Under the pieces are notes generated by a model, which worked only from the letters and a program-made list of their open reading frames with translations, did not search any database and was not told the DNA's origin. A stretch of DNA of 64,000 bases from Lactobacillales bacterium (GTDB lineage Bacteria > Bacillota_I > Bacilli_A > RF39 > UBA660): contig SVAG01000001.1 of NCBI GenBank assembly GCA_015059545.1, forward strand, positions 231,381 to 295,380, written 5' to 3'. Position 1 is the first letter of the stretch, and the number at the start of each line of letters is the position of its first letter. Position numbers and translations under genes: made by a program. Below, piece by piece: positions 32,484-41,166 of this stretch.

Positions 32484-33668
32484 ATGAAAAAGACAATAAG
32501 AGATTTTGATTTAAAAGATAAAAAAGTAATAATAAGAGTAGATTTTAATGTTCCAATAAAAGATTCTATTATAGACGATGACAATAGAATTAAACAAAGT
32601 TTAGAAACAATAAATTATGCAATAGAAAATGGAGCTAAAGTAATATTATTATCACATTTAGGAAGAGTAAAAGAAGAAAGTGATAAAGAAAAGAATACTT
32701 TAGAACCAGTAGCATTAAGATTAAGTGAATTATTAGATAAAGAAATAATTTTTGTAGAAGAAACAAGAGGAGAAATCTTAGAAGAAGAAATAAATAATTT
32801 AAAAAGTGGAGAAGTATTACTTGTTGAAAATACAAGATTTGAAGATTTAAATGGTAAACTAGAAAGTTCCAATGACTTAGAACTAGGTAAATATTGGGCA
32901 AGTTTAGGAGATATTTTTATAAATGATGCATTTGGTACATGCCATAGAGCGCATGCTTCAAATGTAGGGATAGCTTCCAATTTACCTAGTGGTATAGGAT
33001 TTTTAGTAGAAAAAGAAGTTAAAGCATTAGAAGGTGCTATAAAAGATCCAAAAAGACCACTTACAGTAATATTAGGTGGTGCTAAAGTAAAAGATAAAAT
33101 AGGTGTTATAGAAAATTTAGTAGAAATAGCGGATTACATTTTAATAGGTGGAGGAATGGCTTATACTTTTTTATCTGCATGTGATATTAATATAGGAAAA
33201 TCATTAAAAGATGAAGAAAATATTGAATTTTGTAAAACTATGTTAAAAAAATATCCAGATAAAATAATATTACCAATTGATACTATAAATGCTAAAGAAA
33301 TAAAGGAAAATGTAGAAACTACAGAGTGTTTTATAAAAGATATGAAAGATGATGATATAGGACTTGATATAGGACATTCTACAGTGAAACTATTTAAAGA
33401 ATATTTATTAGATAGTAAAACAGTTATTTGGAATGGAACATTAGGATATAGTGAAATCGAAGAATTTTCTACAGGTACAAAAGAAATATGTGAAGTTCTT
33501 AAAAATATGGATGCAATAAAAATAATAGGTGGAGGAGATACTGCTTCAGCTATAATTAATTTCGGATATAAAGACTATATGACACATATATCAACAGGAG
33601 GGGGAGCTTCACTAGAATTTTTAGAAGGAAAACAATTACCTGGAATAAAAATAATAAGTGAAAAATAA
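32484..33668 (+). CDS. pgk: Phosphoglycerate kinase
   Basis: A 394-residue PGK. Typical stretches are RVDFNVPI near the N-terminus, LLSHLGR, the VLLVENTRFE block, FGTCHRAHASNVGIA, GGAKVKDKIGVIENL and GGGDTASAI near the end. It transfers phosphate from 1,3-bisphosphoglycerate to ADP in glycolysis. It begins an operon-like run pgk - flippase - glycosyltransferase - tpiA in which neighbours overlap or lie within a few bases. Confidence 0.96.
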   Translation: MKKTIRDFDLKDKKVIIRVDFNVPIKDSIIDDDNRIKQSLETINYAIENGAKVILLSHLGRVKEESDKEKNTLEPVALRLSELLDKEIIFVEETRGEILEEEINNLKSGEVLLVENTRFEDLNGKLESSNDLELGKYWASLGDIFINDAFGTCHRAHASNVGIASNLPSGIGFLVEKEVKALEGAIKDPKRPLTVILGGAKVKDKIGVIENLVEIADYILIGGGMAYTFLSACDINIGKSLKDEENIEFCKTMLKKYPDKIILPIDTINAKEIKENVETTECFIKDMKDDDIGLDIGHSTVKLFKEYLLDSKTVIWNGTLGYSEIEEFSTGTKEICEVLKNMDAIKIIGGGDTASAIINFGYKDYMTHISTGGGASLEFLEGKQLPGIKIISEK

Positions 33669-33670
33669 TT

Positions 33671-34681
33671 ATGAAAAATAAAGTATTAAATTATTTATTA
33701 CTATTGTCAGTAACAGTATTAGTATTATTTTTCTCATTAAAAGATAATTATGAAGAAATAATATCAATATTAAAAACATTAAATAAAGGATGGCTATTAG
33801 TAGCATGCCTATTAATATTTGGCTATTGGTTTTTTAAAACAATTGCCCTTAATACAATAGTAAAAAAATTTAAAAGTGAATTTAGGTTTAGAAAAGCATT
33901 TAGACTTATATTAGAAATTAATTTCTTTAATGCTATAACACCATTTGCAAGTGGAGGACAACCATTTCAAATATATAGTTTAAGAAAAGAAAAAATAAAA
34001 ATGGCTGATTGTACAACTATTGCTATTCAACAATTTGTTGTATACCAAATAGCATTAGTAATTTTAGGAGTAATTGCAATTATATGTAATCATTTCTTTC
34101 ACATGTTTCCTAACAACAGTGTAATAAAACATTTAGTAACAATAGGATTTATAGTTAATGCTGTTGTTACAGTAGCACTATTTTTACTAGCATTCACTAA
34201 AAAAATAAATAAATTTATTGTAAATATAGGAATTAACCTATTACATAAATTTAAAATAGTAAAAGATAAAGAAAAACAAACTAAAAAATTCAATAAATAT
34301 ATAAATGAGTTATATGATGGAACTAAATTATTATTAAAAAATAAAAGTGAATTTATAGGAATGATATTTATAAATTTTGCTGGATTAGTGTGTTTATATT
34401 TAGTTCCACTTGCAATTCTTTATGGGGCAGGAGATTATACTAGCTTTAATGGACTTGAAAGTGTAATTGCATCAGCATATGTAATGTTAATAGGTTCATT
34501 TGTACCAATACCAGGAGGTACAGGAGGACTTGAATTTGGATTTATAAAATTCTATGGTAATTTTATAAAAGGAAGTGTTTTAACTGCTATAATGATTACA
34601 TGGAGATTTATAACATATTATATTCCTATGATAATAGGAGCAATCGCAGTTAGTATAACTAAAAAGGAGAAAAAAATATGA
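33671..34681 (+). CDS. MprF-like lipid flippase domain protein (UPF0104)
   Basis: A 336-residue polytopic protein of the lysylphosphatidylglycerol-synthase transmembrane family (flippase half only). About eight membrane segments are seen, with ITPFASGGQPFQIYSL and PGGTGGLEFGFIKFYG, which are conserved in that family. No aminoacyl-transferase domain is present. Its stop overlaps by four bases the start of the next gene, a diacylglycerol glucosyltransferase; this suggests it flips the glycolipid that enzyme makes. That link is inference from gene order. Confidence 0.85.
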   Translation: MKNKVLNYLLLLSVTVLVLFFSLKDNYEEIISILKTLNKGWLLVACLLIFGYWFFKTIALNTIVKKFKSEFRFRKAFRLILEINFFNAITPFASGGQPFQIYSLRKEKIKMADCTTIAIQQFVVYQIALVILGVIAIICNHFFHMFPNNSVIKHLVTIGFIVNAVVTVALFLLAFTKKINKFIVNIGINLLHKFKIVKDKEKQTKKFNKYINELYDGTKLLLKNKSEFIGMIFINFAGLVCLYLVPLAILYGAGDYTSFNGLESVIASAYVMLIGSFVPIPGGTGGLEFGFIKFYGNFIKGSVLTAIMITWRFITYYIPMIIGAIAVSITKKEKKI

Positions 34682-35904
34682 GAATAGGAATATTTACAGA
34701 TACATATCCTCCTTTCATAAATGGAGTATCAACAAGTATATCAATGTTAGAAAAAGCATTAATAGAAGAAGGACATGAAGTATTTATAGTTACAGTAAAT
34801 CCTGAAAATATGTCATATAAATATGAAGATGATGAAAGAATAATTAGAATTCCAGGAGTTCCAATTGGAATATATGATTATAGATTAACAGGAATATATC
34901 CGCTTAGAGCTATAAATAAAATAAAAAAATGGAATTTAGATATAATTCATTCACATACTGAATTTGGAGTAGGAACATTCGCAAGAATTATAGCTAAACA
35001 ATTTGATATTCCCTTAGTACATACATATCATACAATGTATGAAGACTATGTATACTATATAACAAAGGGATATTTTGATAAATCAAGTAAAAAAATAGTA
35101 GAATATTTAACAAAATTCTATTGTGATAAAACAGCAAAAGAACTTATAGTACCTAGTAAAAAAACATATGACTTATTTAAAGAAAAATATAAATTTGATA
35201 AAGAAGTACATATAGTTCCAACTGGTATGGATACAAAAAGATTTGCTAAAGAAAAATTCAAAAAAGAAGAAATATTAAAATTAAAAAAAGAATTAGGAAT
35301 TAAAAAAGAAGAATTTGTAATTCTATATGTTGGAAGACTTGCTCAAGAAAAAAATGTAGATTTATTACTTAAAGGACAAGTAGAAATATTAAAGAAACAT
35401 AAAAATGTTAAATTTGTTATAGTAGGTAGTGGACCAGATTATGAACATTATATTAAACAAGCAAATGATTTAAAAATAATAAATAACGTAGTATTTACAA
35501 ATGCAATCCCATATGATGAAATACCTACTTATTATCAATTAGCAGATGTTTTCGTAACTGCGTCTAATACTGAAACACAAGGACTTACATTAGTAGAAGC
35601 AATGTCAGGATCTATTCCAGTGGTATGTTTAAAAGATGAAAGTTTTAAAGATATCTTAATAGATGATGTAAATGGAAAATATTTCACAGATCAAAAAACA
35701 TATGTAGAAGCAATTAACTATTTAATAGAAAATCCTAAAATAAGAGAAAAAATGTGTAATCAAGCTGGTATAACATCAGAAATGCACTCCCTAAAATTCT
35801 TTGCTAATAGTATTTTAGGTGTTTATAAAGAAGCATTAGGAATGAATAAAAAAGGATTATTAGAGAAAATAAAAGATATATTTAAAGGAAATAAAGATGA
35901 ATAA
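34678..35904 (+). CDS. Family 4 glycosyltransferase, probable diacylglycerol glucosyltransferase
   Basis: A 408-residue GT4 enzyme. The N-terminus MRIGIFTDTYPPFINGVSTS, then HTEFGVGTFARIIAK, HTYHTMYEDYVYY and VPTGMD, and the C-terminal donor motif SNTETQGLTLVEAMSGSIP match Gram-positive and mollicute 1,2-diacylglycerol 3-glucosyltransferases. The product would be the glycolipid that stabilises the bilayer and anchors lipoteichoic acid. It overlaps a lipid-flippase gene upstream and tpiA downstream. Confidence 0.85.
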   Translation: MRIGIFTDTYPPFINGVSTSISMLEKALIEEGHEVFIVTVNPENMSYKYEDDERIIRIPGVPIGIYDYRLTGIYPLRAINKIKKWNLDIIHSHTEFGVGTFARIIAKQFDIPLVHTYHTMYEDYVYYITKGYFDKSSKKIVEYLTKFYCDKTAKELIVPSKKTYDLFKEKYKFDKEVHIVPTGMDTKRFAKEKFKKEEILKLKKELGIKKEEFVILYVGRLAQEKNVDLLLKGQVEILKKHKNVKFVIVGSGPDYEHYIKQANDLKIINNVVFTNAIPYDEIPTYYQLADVFVTASNTETQGLTLVEAMSGSIPVVCLKDESFKDILIDDVNGKYFTDQKTYVEAINYLIENPKIREKMCNQAGITSEMHSLKFFANSILGVYKEALGMNKKGLLEKIKDIFKGNKDE

Positions 35905-36586
35905 AATAATAGTTGCTAATATGAAGATGAATTTAAATTATAATGACATAAATGATTATTTAAATTCACTAGAAAATAAAAAAATAGATAATATAGTATT
36001 TTGTCCAACAAGTATTTATATACCATATTTTATAGATAAAAAATTAAATGTAGGAATACAAAATATTTCAGAATATGAAAATGGTAATCATACAGGACAA
36101 ATATCAGGTGAGCAAGCTAAATCTATAGGAGTAAAATATACTATTATAGGACATAGTGAAATAAAAGAATCAAAAGAAACTATTAATAAAAAGATTAAAA
36201 TATGTAAAAAGAATAATTTAATTCCTATATTATGTGTAGGAGAAAGAAAACAAACAATTTATAAAGAACATATAATAAAAAAACAATTGAATAGTTATCT
36301 AAAAGATATAACAATGGATAAAATTATAATCGCATATGAACCAGCATTTATGATTAATAGTAAAAATACTATAGATGTAAAGCAATTGCAAAAAACGATT
36401 AATTTTATAAAAAAAATCACAAAAAATTATAAAATCAATGATATAATAATTTTGTATGGTGGAAGTATCGATGAAAATAATTTAAAATCAATCAAAAATA
36501 TAGAAGGATTAGATGGTTATTTAATAGGAAATTCATCATTAAATATAAAAGAATTTTTAGAATTAATAGAAGTTACTGAATTTTAG
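35897..36586 (+). CDS. tpiA: Divergent triosephosphate isomerase
   Basis: A 229-residue TIM-barrel protein, about 20 residues shorter than usual. Catalytic residues are kept: lysine in ANMKMN, histidine in IIGHSEIK and glutamate in AYEPAF. The phosphate-gripping loop 6, normally PVWAIGTG, reads PAFMINSKN, and the C-terminal phosphate site is YGGSI. It should interconvert DHAP and GAP but may be slower or have another substrate. It overlaps the glucosyltransferase gene by 8 bases and ends the pgk-led operon. Confidence 0.82.
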   Translation: MNKIIVANMKMNLNYNDINDYLNSLENKKIDNIVFCPTSIYIPYFIDKKLNVGIQNISEYENGNHTGQISGEQAKSIGVKYTIIGHSEIKESKETINKKIKICKKNNLIPILCVGERKQTIYKEHIIKKQLNSYLKDITMDKIIIAYEPAFMINSKNTIDVKQLQKTINFIKKITKNYKINDIIILYGGSIDENNLKSIKNIEGLDGYLIGNSSLNIKEFLELIEVTEF

Positions 36587-36598
36587 TAACTTTTTTTA
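36571..36598 (+). terminator. Terminator after tpiA
   Basis: AGTTACT (36571-36577), 7-base loop, AGTAACT (36585-36591), T run. Confidence 0.82.
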
Positions 36599-36603
36599 TC
36601 TGA

Positions 36604-36610
36604 TTCGACA
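36604..36610 (+). promoter_or_regulatory. Spo0A box upstream of spo0A
   Basis: TTCGACA, exact reverse complement of the 0A box TGTCGAA, 64 bases before the spo0A start. It suggests autoregulation, as known for Bacillus spo0A. Confidence 0.5.
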
Positions 36611-36674
36611 AAATTAGATAAATTTCATGAGTAGTAAGTTGTAAGATAGTATCATAGTAAGGAAGGAAGATAGA

Positions 36675-37427
36675 ATGAATAATATAAGAGTGCTTATGAT
36701 AGATGACAACAAAAACTTAGTAGGAATGGTAAAAGAATATTTTGAGGATAATGAACAAATAAGTATAGATTTAGTTGCTAATGATGGTGTAGAAGGCATT
36801 GAAATGATAGAAAAACATAAAGATAAATACGATGTAATATTATTAGATTTAATAATGCCTAAAAAAGACGGAATGTATGTATTAGAAGAAATGAAGAAGA
36901 GAAATATCGATAAAAAAGTAATTGTTCAAACAAGTTATAATTCCCAAGATGTAATAGAAGAAGTGTCTAGTTATGGAGTAAATTATTTTATATTAAAACC
37001 ATTTGAATTATCAGATTTACATAAAAGAATATTAAATGTATTTGATCAAAATAAGAAAGTAAATATAACAAATAATAATCTTCAAGTGGCAATAACTAAG
37101 ATCTTACATGAACTAGGTATTCCATCACATATTAAAGGTTATCAATATATTAGAGAAGCTGTTGGAATAATTTATGAAAGACCAGAAATAATAGGTGGAA
37201 TTACAAAGGAATTATATCCAGAATTAGCTGAAAAATTTGATACAACAGTATCTAGAGTAGAAAGAGCAATAAGACATGCTATAGAAGTAAGCTGGAATAG
37301 AGGAAGTTGGGAACTTATGGAAGAAATATTTGGACACAGTGTTGATATTGATAAAGCAAAGCCAACTAATAGTGAATTTATGGTAACAATTGCAGATAAA
37401 TTAAAATTAGATTTTATAAAAATTTAA
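36675..37427 (+). CDS. spo0A: Sporulation master regulator Spo0A
   Basis: A 250-residue response regulator. The receiver domain (1-115) has the acidic pair D10-D11, phospho-acceptor D58 in ILLDLIMP and K108 in LKPFE. The DNA-binding domain (about 140-250) has the Spo0A hallmarks IKGYQYIREA and TTVSRVERAIRHAIEVSWNRG, the recognition helix. Phosphorylated Spo0A starts sporulation by binding TGTCGAA boxes; such boxes occur upstream of this gene, of the kinase at 56424 and of the vanZ-like gene. RBS AAGGAAGG; ends with a strong terminator. Confidence 0.97.
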   Translation: MNNIRVLMIDDNKNLVGMVKEYFEDNEQISIDLVANDGVEGIEMIEKHKDKYDVILLDLIMPKKDGMYVLEEMKKRNIDKKVIVQTSYNSQDVIEEVSSYGVNYFILKPFELSDLHKRILNVFDQNKKVNITNNNLQVAITKILHELGIPSHIKGYQYIREAVGIIYERPEIIGGITKELYPELAEKFDTTVSRVERAIRHAIEVSWNRGSWELMEEIFGHSVDIDKAKPTNSEFMVTIADKLKLDFIKI

Positions 37428-37450
37428 GCAAAGTGTTGCTTTTTTTTTTA
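37426..37450 (+). terminator. Terminator after spo0A
   Basis: AAGCAA (37426-37431), loop AGTG, TTGCTT (37436-37441), long T run. Confidence 0.82.
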
Positions 37451-37466
37451 ATATGTGTTATAGTAA

Positions 37467-37482
37467 CCCCATAAAAAAGGGG
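37467..37482 (+). promoter_or_regulatory. Hairpin covering the ribosome binding site of the CpsCD gene
   Basis: CCCC (37467-37470) can pair with GGGG (37479-37482), which is the ribosome binding site of the gene at 37490. Runs of C and G are very rare in this AT-rich DNA. Pairing would reduce translation. Confidence 0.35.
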
Positions 37483-37489
37483 CGATAGT

Positions 37490-38842
37490 ATGGAAGAATT
37501 AGAATTAAAAGATTTTTTTAAGTATGTTTTATCAAAATTAGTTATAATTTTAGCGTGTGTGGTATTAGCTTTAATAGCAGGAGCATCTTATACATTTAAT
37601 ATTAAAGAACCAATGTATAAATCAAATACAACAATAGTTCTTACAGCGGAAAAAAATAATACAAATACGGCAATAACTCAAAATGATTTAACAATTAACA
37701 AAAGCTTAGTTTCAACATATAGTCAAATTATAAAAAGTAAAAAAGTATTAAAACAAGTTATTAAAAATTTAAAACTTGATATGACAGTTGGAGAATTAAG
37801 TAGTATAGTATCAGTAGAAGCTATATCAAATACCGAAATTATAAGTATAACAGTTTCAAATAAAGACGCTAAAAAAGCACCTAAAATAGCAAATGAAATA
37901 GCTAGAATATTTATGAAGGAAATAGTTTCATTATATAATATAGAAAACGTAAATGTTGTCGATAAAGCAGAAGAATCAAAAATGCCATATAATATGAATT
38001 ATGTTAAAGATGTTATAATTTATCTATTTATAGGATTTGTTATATCGTTTGCAATAATAATTATTACATTCTATTTTGATACAACAATCAAAAGTACTGA
38101 AGAAATAGAAACAAAATTAAATCTACCAATATTAGGTAGTGTACCAGCACCAAATAAAAAACATAAAATAAATAGTGAATTAGTAGTACATGACAATTCT
38201 AAATCAATAATAAGTGAAGGAATCAAAACACTTAGAACAAATCTGCAATTCTCATCTGTAGATAAAAAATTAAAAAGTATTTTAGTAACAAGTTCTATAC
38301 CTGGAGAAGGTAAAAGTTTTACAAGTGCCAACTTAGCAACTGCATTTGCTCAAGATGGACGTAAAGTATTACTTGTAGATTGTGACATGAGAAAAGGTAG
38401 ACAACATTATATGTTTAATGTAAAAAATGATTTAGGTCTTTCAAACTTATTAATATCAGATAATATTGAAAATTATAGAGAATTCTTTAAGAAAACAAAA
38501 GTAGAAAATCTATTTGTACTTACAATGGGTACAATTCCACCAAATCCAAGTGAATTATTAGGATCAGAAAAAAATAAAAAAATAATGGATTTATTCAGTA
38601 AACATTTTGATATAGTAATATATGATAGTGTTCCAGTAAATGGACTTCCAGATTCATTAATAATGTCTAGATTAGTAGATAAAGTTGTAGTAGTAACTGA
38701 ATTAAAACATACACCATATGATTTATTAAATAATACAAAAAAATCATTAGAAAAAGTAAATGCTGATATAGCAGGTGTTGTAGTTAATAAAGTTGCAGCT
38801 AACAATAAAAAGGCTTATACATATAGTAAATATTATGGATAG
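37490..38842 (+). CDS. Fused CpsC-CpsD: Wzz-type modulator and BY tyrosine kinase
   Basis: The 450-residue product joins an N-terminal Wzz/CpsC domain (two membrane helices at about 15-38 and 175-197 around an external domain) to a cytosolic bacterial tyrosine kinase (about 225-450). Kinase motifs are Walker A SSIPGEGKSFTSAN, Walker A' LLVDCDMRKG and Walker B VIYDSVPV. The C-terminus is a tyrosine cluster, YTYSKYYG, the autophosphorylation site. In most Firmicutes CpsC and CpsD are separate; the fused form is typical of proteobacterial Wzc. It controls polymer length and export for the polysaccharide locus. The phosphatase gene overlaps its end. Confidence 0.92.
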   Translation: MEELELKDFFKYVLSKLVIILACVVLALIAGASYTFNIKEPMYKSNTTIVLTAEKNNTNTAITQNDLTINKSLVSTYSQIIKSKKVLKQVIKNLKLDMTVGELSSIVSVEAISNTEIISITVSNKDAKKAPKIANEIARIFMKEIVSLYNIENVNVVDKAEESKMPYNMNYVKDVIIYLFIGFVISFAIIIITFYFDTTIKSTEEIETKLNLPILGSVPAPNKKHKINSELVVHDNSKSIISEGIKTLRTNLQFSSVDKKLKSILVTSSIPGEGKSFTSANLATAFAQDGRKVLLVDCDMRKGRQHYMFNVKNDLGLSNLLISDNIENYREFFKKTKVENLFVLTMGTIPPNPSELLGSEKNKKIMDLFSKHFDIVIYDSVPVNGLPDSLIMSRLVDKVVVVTELKHTPYDLLNNTKKSLEKVNADIAGVVVNKVAANNKKAYTYSKYYG

Positions 38843-39542
38843 AAAAATAGATATACATTCACATATATTAAATGGAATAGATGATGGAAGTAGGAATATA
38901 GAAGAAAGTATTTCTATATTAAAAAAATGTGAACAAGAAGGTATAAGTAAAATTATACTTACACCACATTATATGGAAAATACTAATTATAATAAAAATA
39001 ATAAAGAAAAAACTGAAATATTTAATAAATTAAAAAAAGAAGTAAAAAAACAAAATATAAATATAGAATTATATTTAGGAAATGAAGTATATGCTAATGA
39101 TAATATATTAGAATTATTAGAACAAAAAGAAATTACTACATTAAATAATAGTAAATATATCTTAATAGAATTTCCTCTTTTAAATGAAAATTTAAATGAT
39201 ATAAATATAATATATAATTTGAAGTTAAGTAATTTAATACCAATAATAGCTCATCCAGAAAGATATGAATATATAACTATAGAAAAAGTAGAAGAATATA
39301 TTAAAATGGGAGCACTTATACAAATAAATGAAGGTAGTTTATTAAAACACTATGGAAGAAAACCCAAAAAAATAGCAAAAAAACTACTTAAAAAGAAATT
39401 AGTTCATTTTATCGGCTCAGATATACATAGAATAAGAGATGTTAATAATAGTTTAAAAATTAAACAAAAAATAGTTAAATATTCAAGTATAGATTATTAT
39501 GAACAATTACAAAAAAATGCAGAAAAAATAATAAAAAACTAG
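38835..39542 (+). CDS. CpsB/YwqE-type tyrosine-protein phosphatase
   Basis: A 235-residue PHP-fold manganese-dependent phosphotyrosine phosphatase. Motifs are DIHSHIL near the start, TPHYMEN, EFPL, PIIAHPERY and GSDIHR near the end. It dephosphorylates the tyrosine cluster of the adjacent BY kinase and so sets chain length. ATG 38835 lies inside the last codons of the kinase gene (8-base overlap), giving tight coupling. A longer in-frame version from 38793 would overlap more and lacks a better ribosome binding site. Confidence 0.92.
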   Translation: MDRKIDIHSHILNGIDDGSRNIEESISILKKCEQEGISKIILTPHYMENTNYNKNNKEKTEIFNKLKKEVKKQNINIELYLGNEVYANDNILELLEQKEITTLNNSKYILIEFPLLNENLNDINIIYNLKLSNLIPIIAHPERYEYITIEKVEEYIKMGALIQINEGSLLKHYGRKPKKIAKKLLKKKLVHFIGSDIHRIRDVNNSLKIKQKIVKYSSIDYYEQLQKNAEKIIKN

Positions 39543-39552
39543 AAAAATGTAT

Positions 39553-39580
39553 AAACTAAATATTAGATATTTAGTTTTTT
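39553..39580 (+). terminator. Terminator after cpsB-like gene
   Basis: AAACTAAATAT (39553-39563), loop TAG, ATATTTAGTTT (39567-39577), T run. Confidence 0.82.
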
Positions 39581-39614
39581 ATATATATGTGGTATAATAA
39601 TTGAGGTGGTTTAA

Positions 39615-41087
39615 ATGGGAAAAAACAAAAAGAACACAAAAAATAAAGTTAAAAGTAAGAAAAAAATTAATATTTTTAGTAGAATTATTGGAATCATATT
39701 TAATATATTATTAATTGTATTTTTAGGATTATTAATATACATGGATGTATTACCAACTAAATATTTTTCAATTATAGTTAGTGCTTTAGTAGTTATAGCA
39801 ATTATAATAAATCTAATATTATTTATACCTAAAGTAAAAACAAAATTAAAAGTACCTGCTAATTTCTTTGCAGTAGTGTTTTCAGCAGTATTTGCTTTAG
39901 GAATAAACTATTTATATAATACAGTTGATTTTCTAGACAATATAACTAGCTCAGGATATCAAGTAGAAAATTATTATGTAGTAGTATTAGATAATGAAAC
40001 ATTCTTTAAAATAGAAGATTTAAAAGGTTATAAAATGGGTATCCATGTGACTGAAAATGATACTTATAAAAAAGCAAGAAAAAAACTAGAAGAAAAAGTT
40101 AAAACTAAAAATACAGATTATGAAGATACAACTAAATTAGCAAATGATTTATTAGAAGAAAATGTGGATGCTATTTTTATAAGTGAATCATATAAAGCTC
40201 ATTTAGATGAAGAAAAAGAAGGTTTTGAAGGAAAAACAAAAATATTAGATACAATATCTATTAAAACAAAAACAAAAGATATAGCAAAAGAAGTAGAAGT
40301 AACAGAAGAATCATTTAATATATATATAAGTGGAATAGATACATTTGGAACTATATCATCAGTATCTAGAAGTGATGTTAATATGATTGTAACAGTAAAT
40401 CCTAATACTCATGAGATATTACTTACATCAATTCCTAGAGACTATTATGTACAATTATCTGGAACAAAAGGTTTAAAGGATAAATTAACTCATGCAGGTA
40501 TTTATGGAGTTAATAAAAGTATAAAAACTTTAGAAGAACTATTAGATATTGAAATAAATTATTATGTTAAAGTTAACTTTACAACAGTAGTAGATATAGT
40601 AGATGTTATTGGTGGAGTAGATGTATATTCTGATAAAAGTTTTAGATCATACACAGATTCATCAGTATATGTTAAAAAAGGAAATAACCACTTTAATGGT
40701 AAACAAGCTTTAGCATTCTCAAGAGAAAGATATGCTTATAAAGAAGGAGATAGACATAGAGTAAAAAATCAACAAGATGTTTTAACCGCTATAATGAATA
40801 AAGTATTATCTTCAAAAACAATAATTTCAAAATATAATAGTTTATTAAATACATTAGAAGGTAGTTTCCAAACAAATATGAATATGGATAATATTACAAG
40901 TTTAGTTAAAAAACAAATAGATAGTATGCCAAGTTGGACAATAGTATCACAAAGTGTTAATGGTACTGATAAACAAGCATATACACATTCTTATCCAGGA
41001 CAACAACTATATGTTATGGAACCAGATATGGAAACAGTTAAAGCAGCTAAAGTAAAAATAGAAGAAGTATTAAATAAAAAGAAATAA
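39615..41087 (+). CDS. LytR-CpsA-Psr (LCP) family wall-polymer ligase
   Basis: A 490-residue LCP protein. A lysine-rich cytosolic head is followed by three membrane helices (about 25-105). An extracytoplasmic solute-binding-protein-like segment (about 118-225) with LKGYKMGIHV and VDAIFISESYKAHL comes next. The LCP domain (about 235-400) shows YISGIDTFG, RSDVNMIVTVNP, SIPRDYY and FSRERYAYKEGDRHR, with the arginines and aspartates that bind polyprenyl phosphate. LCP enzymes move lipid-linked polymers to peptidoglycan, fitting a place after the CpsCD and CpsB genes. Confidence 0.93.
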   Translation: MGKNKKNTKNKVKSKKKINIFSRIIGIIFNILLIVFLGLLIYMDVLPTKYFSIIVSALVVIAIIINLILFIPKVKTKLKVPANFFAVVFSAVFALGINYLYNTVDFLDNITSSGYQVENYYVVVLDNETFFKIEDLKGYKMGIHVTENDTYKKARKKLEEKVKTKNTDYEDTTKLANDLLEENVDAIFISESYKAHLDEEKEGFEGKTKILDTISIKTKTKDIAKEVEVTEESFNIYISGIDTFGTISSVSRSDVNMIVTVNPNTHEILLTSIPRDYYVQLSGTKGLKDKLTHAGIYGVNKSIKTLEELLDIEINYYVKVNFTTVVDIVDVIGGVDVYSDKSFRSYTDSSVYVKKGNNHFNGKQALAFSRERYAYKEGDRHRVKNQQDVLTAIMNKVLSSKTIISKYNSLLNTLEGSFQTNMNMDNITSLVKKQIDSMPSWTIVSQSVNGTDKQAYTHSYPGQQLYVMEPDMETVKAAKVKIEEVLNKKK

Positions 41088-41109
41088 TATCACAATGTGA
41101 TATTTTTTT
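41086..41109 (+). terminator. Terminator after LCP gene
   Basis: AATATCAC (41086-41093), loop AAT, GTGATATT (41097-41104), T run. Confidence 0.82.
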
Positions 41110-41166
41110 CTTGTAAAATTATATTATATAATGTAAAATAAATATGTAATTAGAAAGAGTGATTTT

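Noticed and set aside
32615-32980. 121-codon minus-strand frame in pgk
   Set aside because: Antisense shadow of a conserved glycolytic gene with no start signals.
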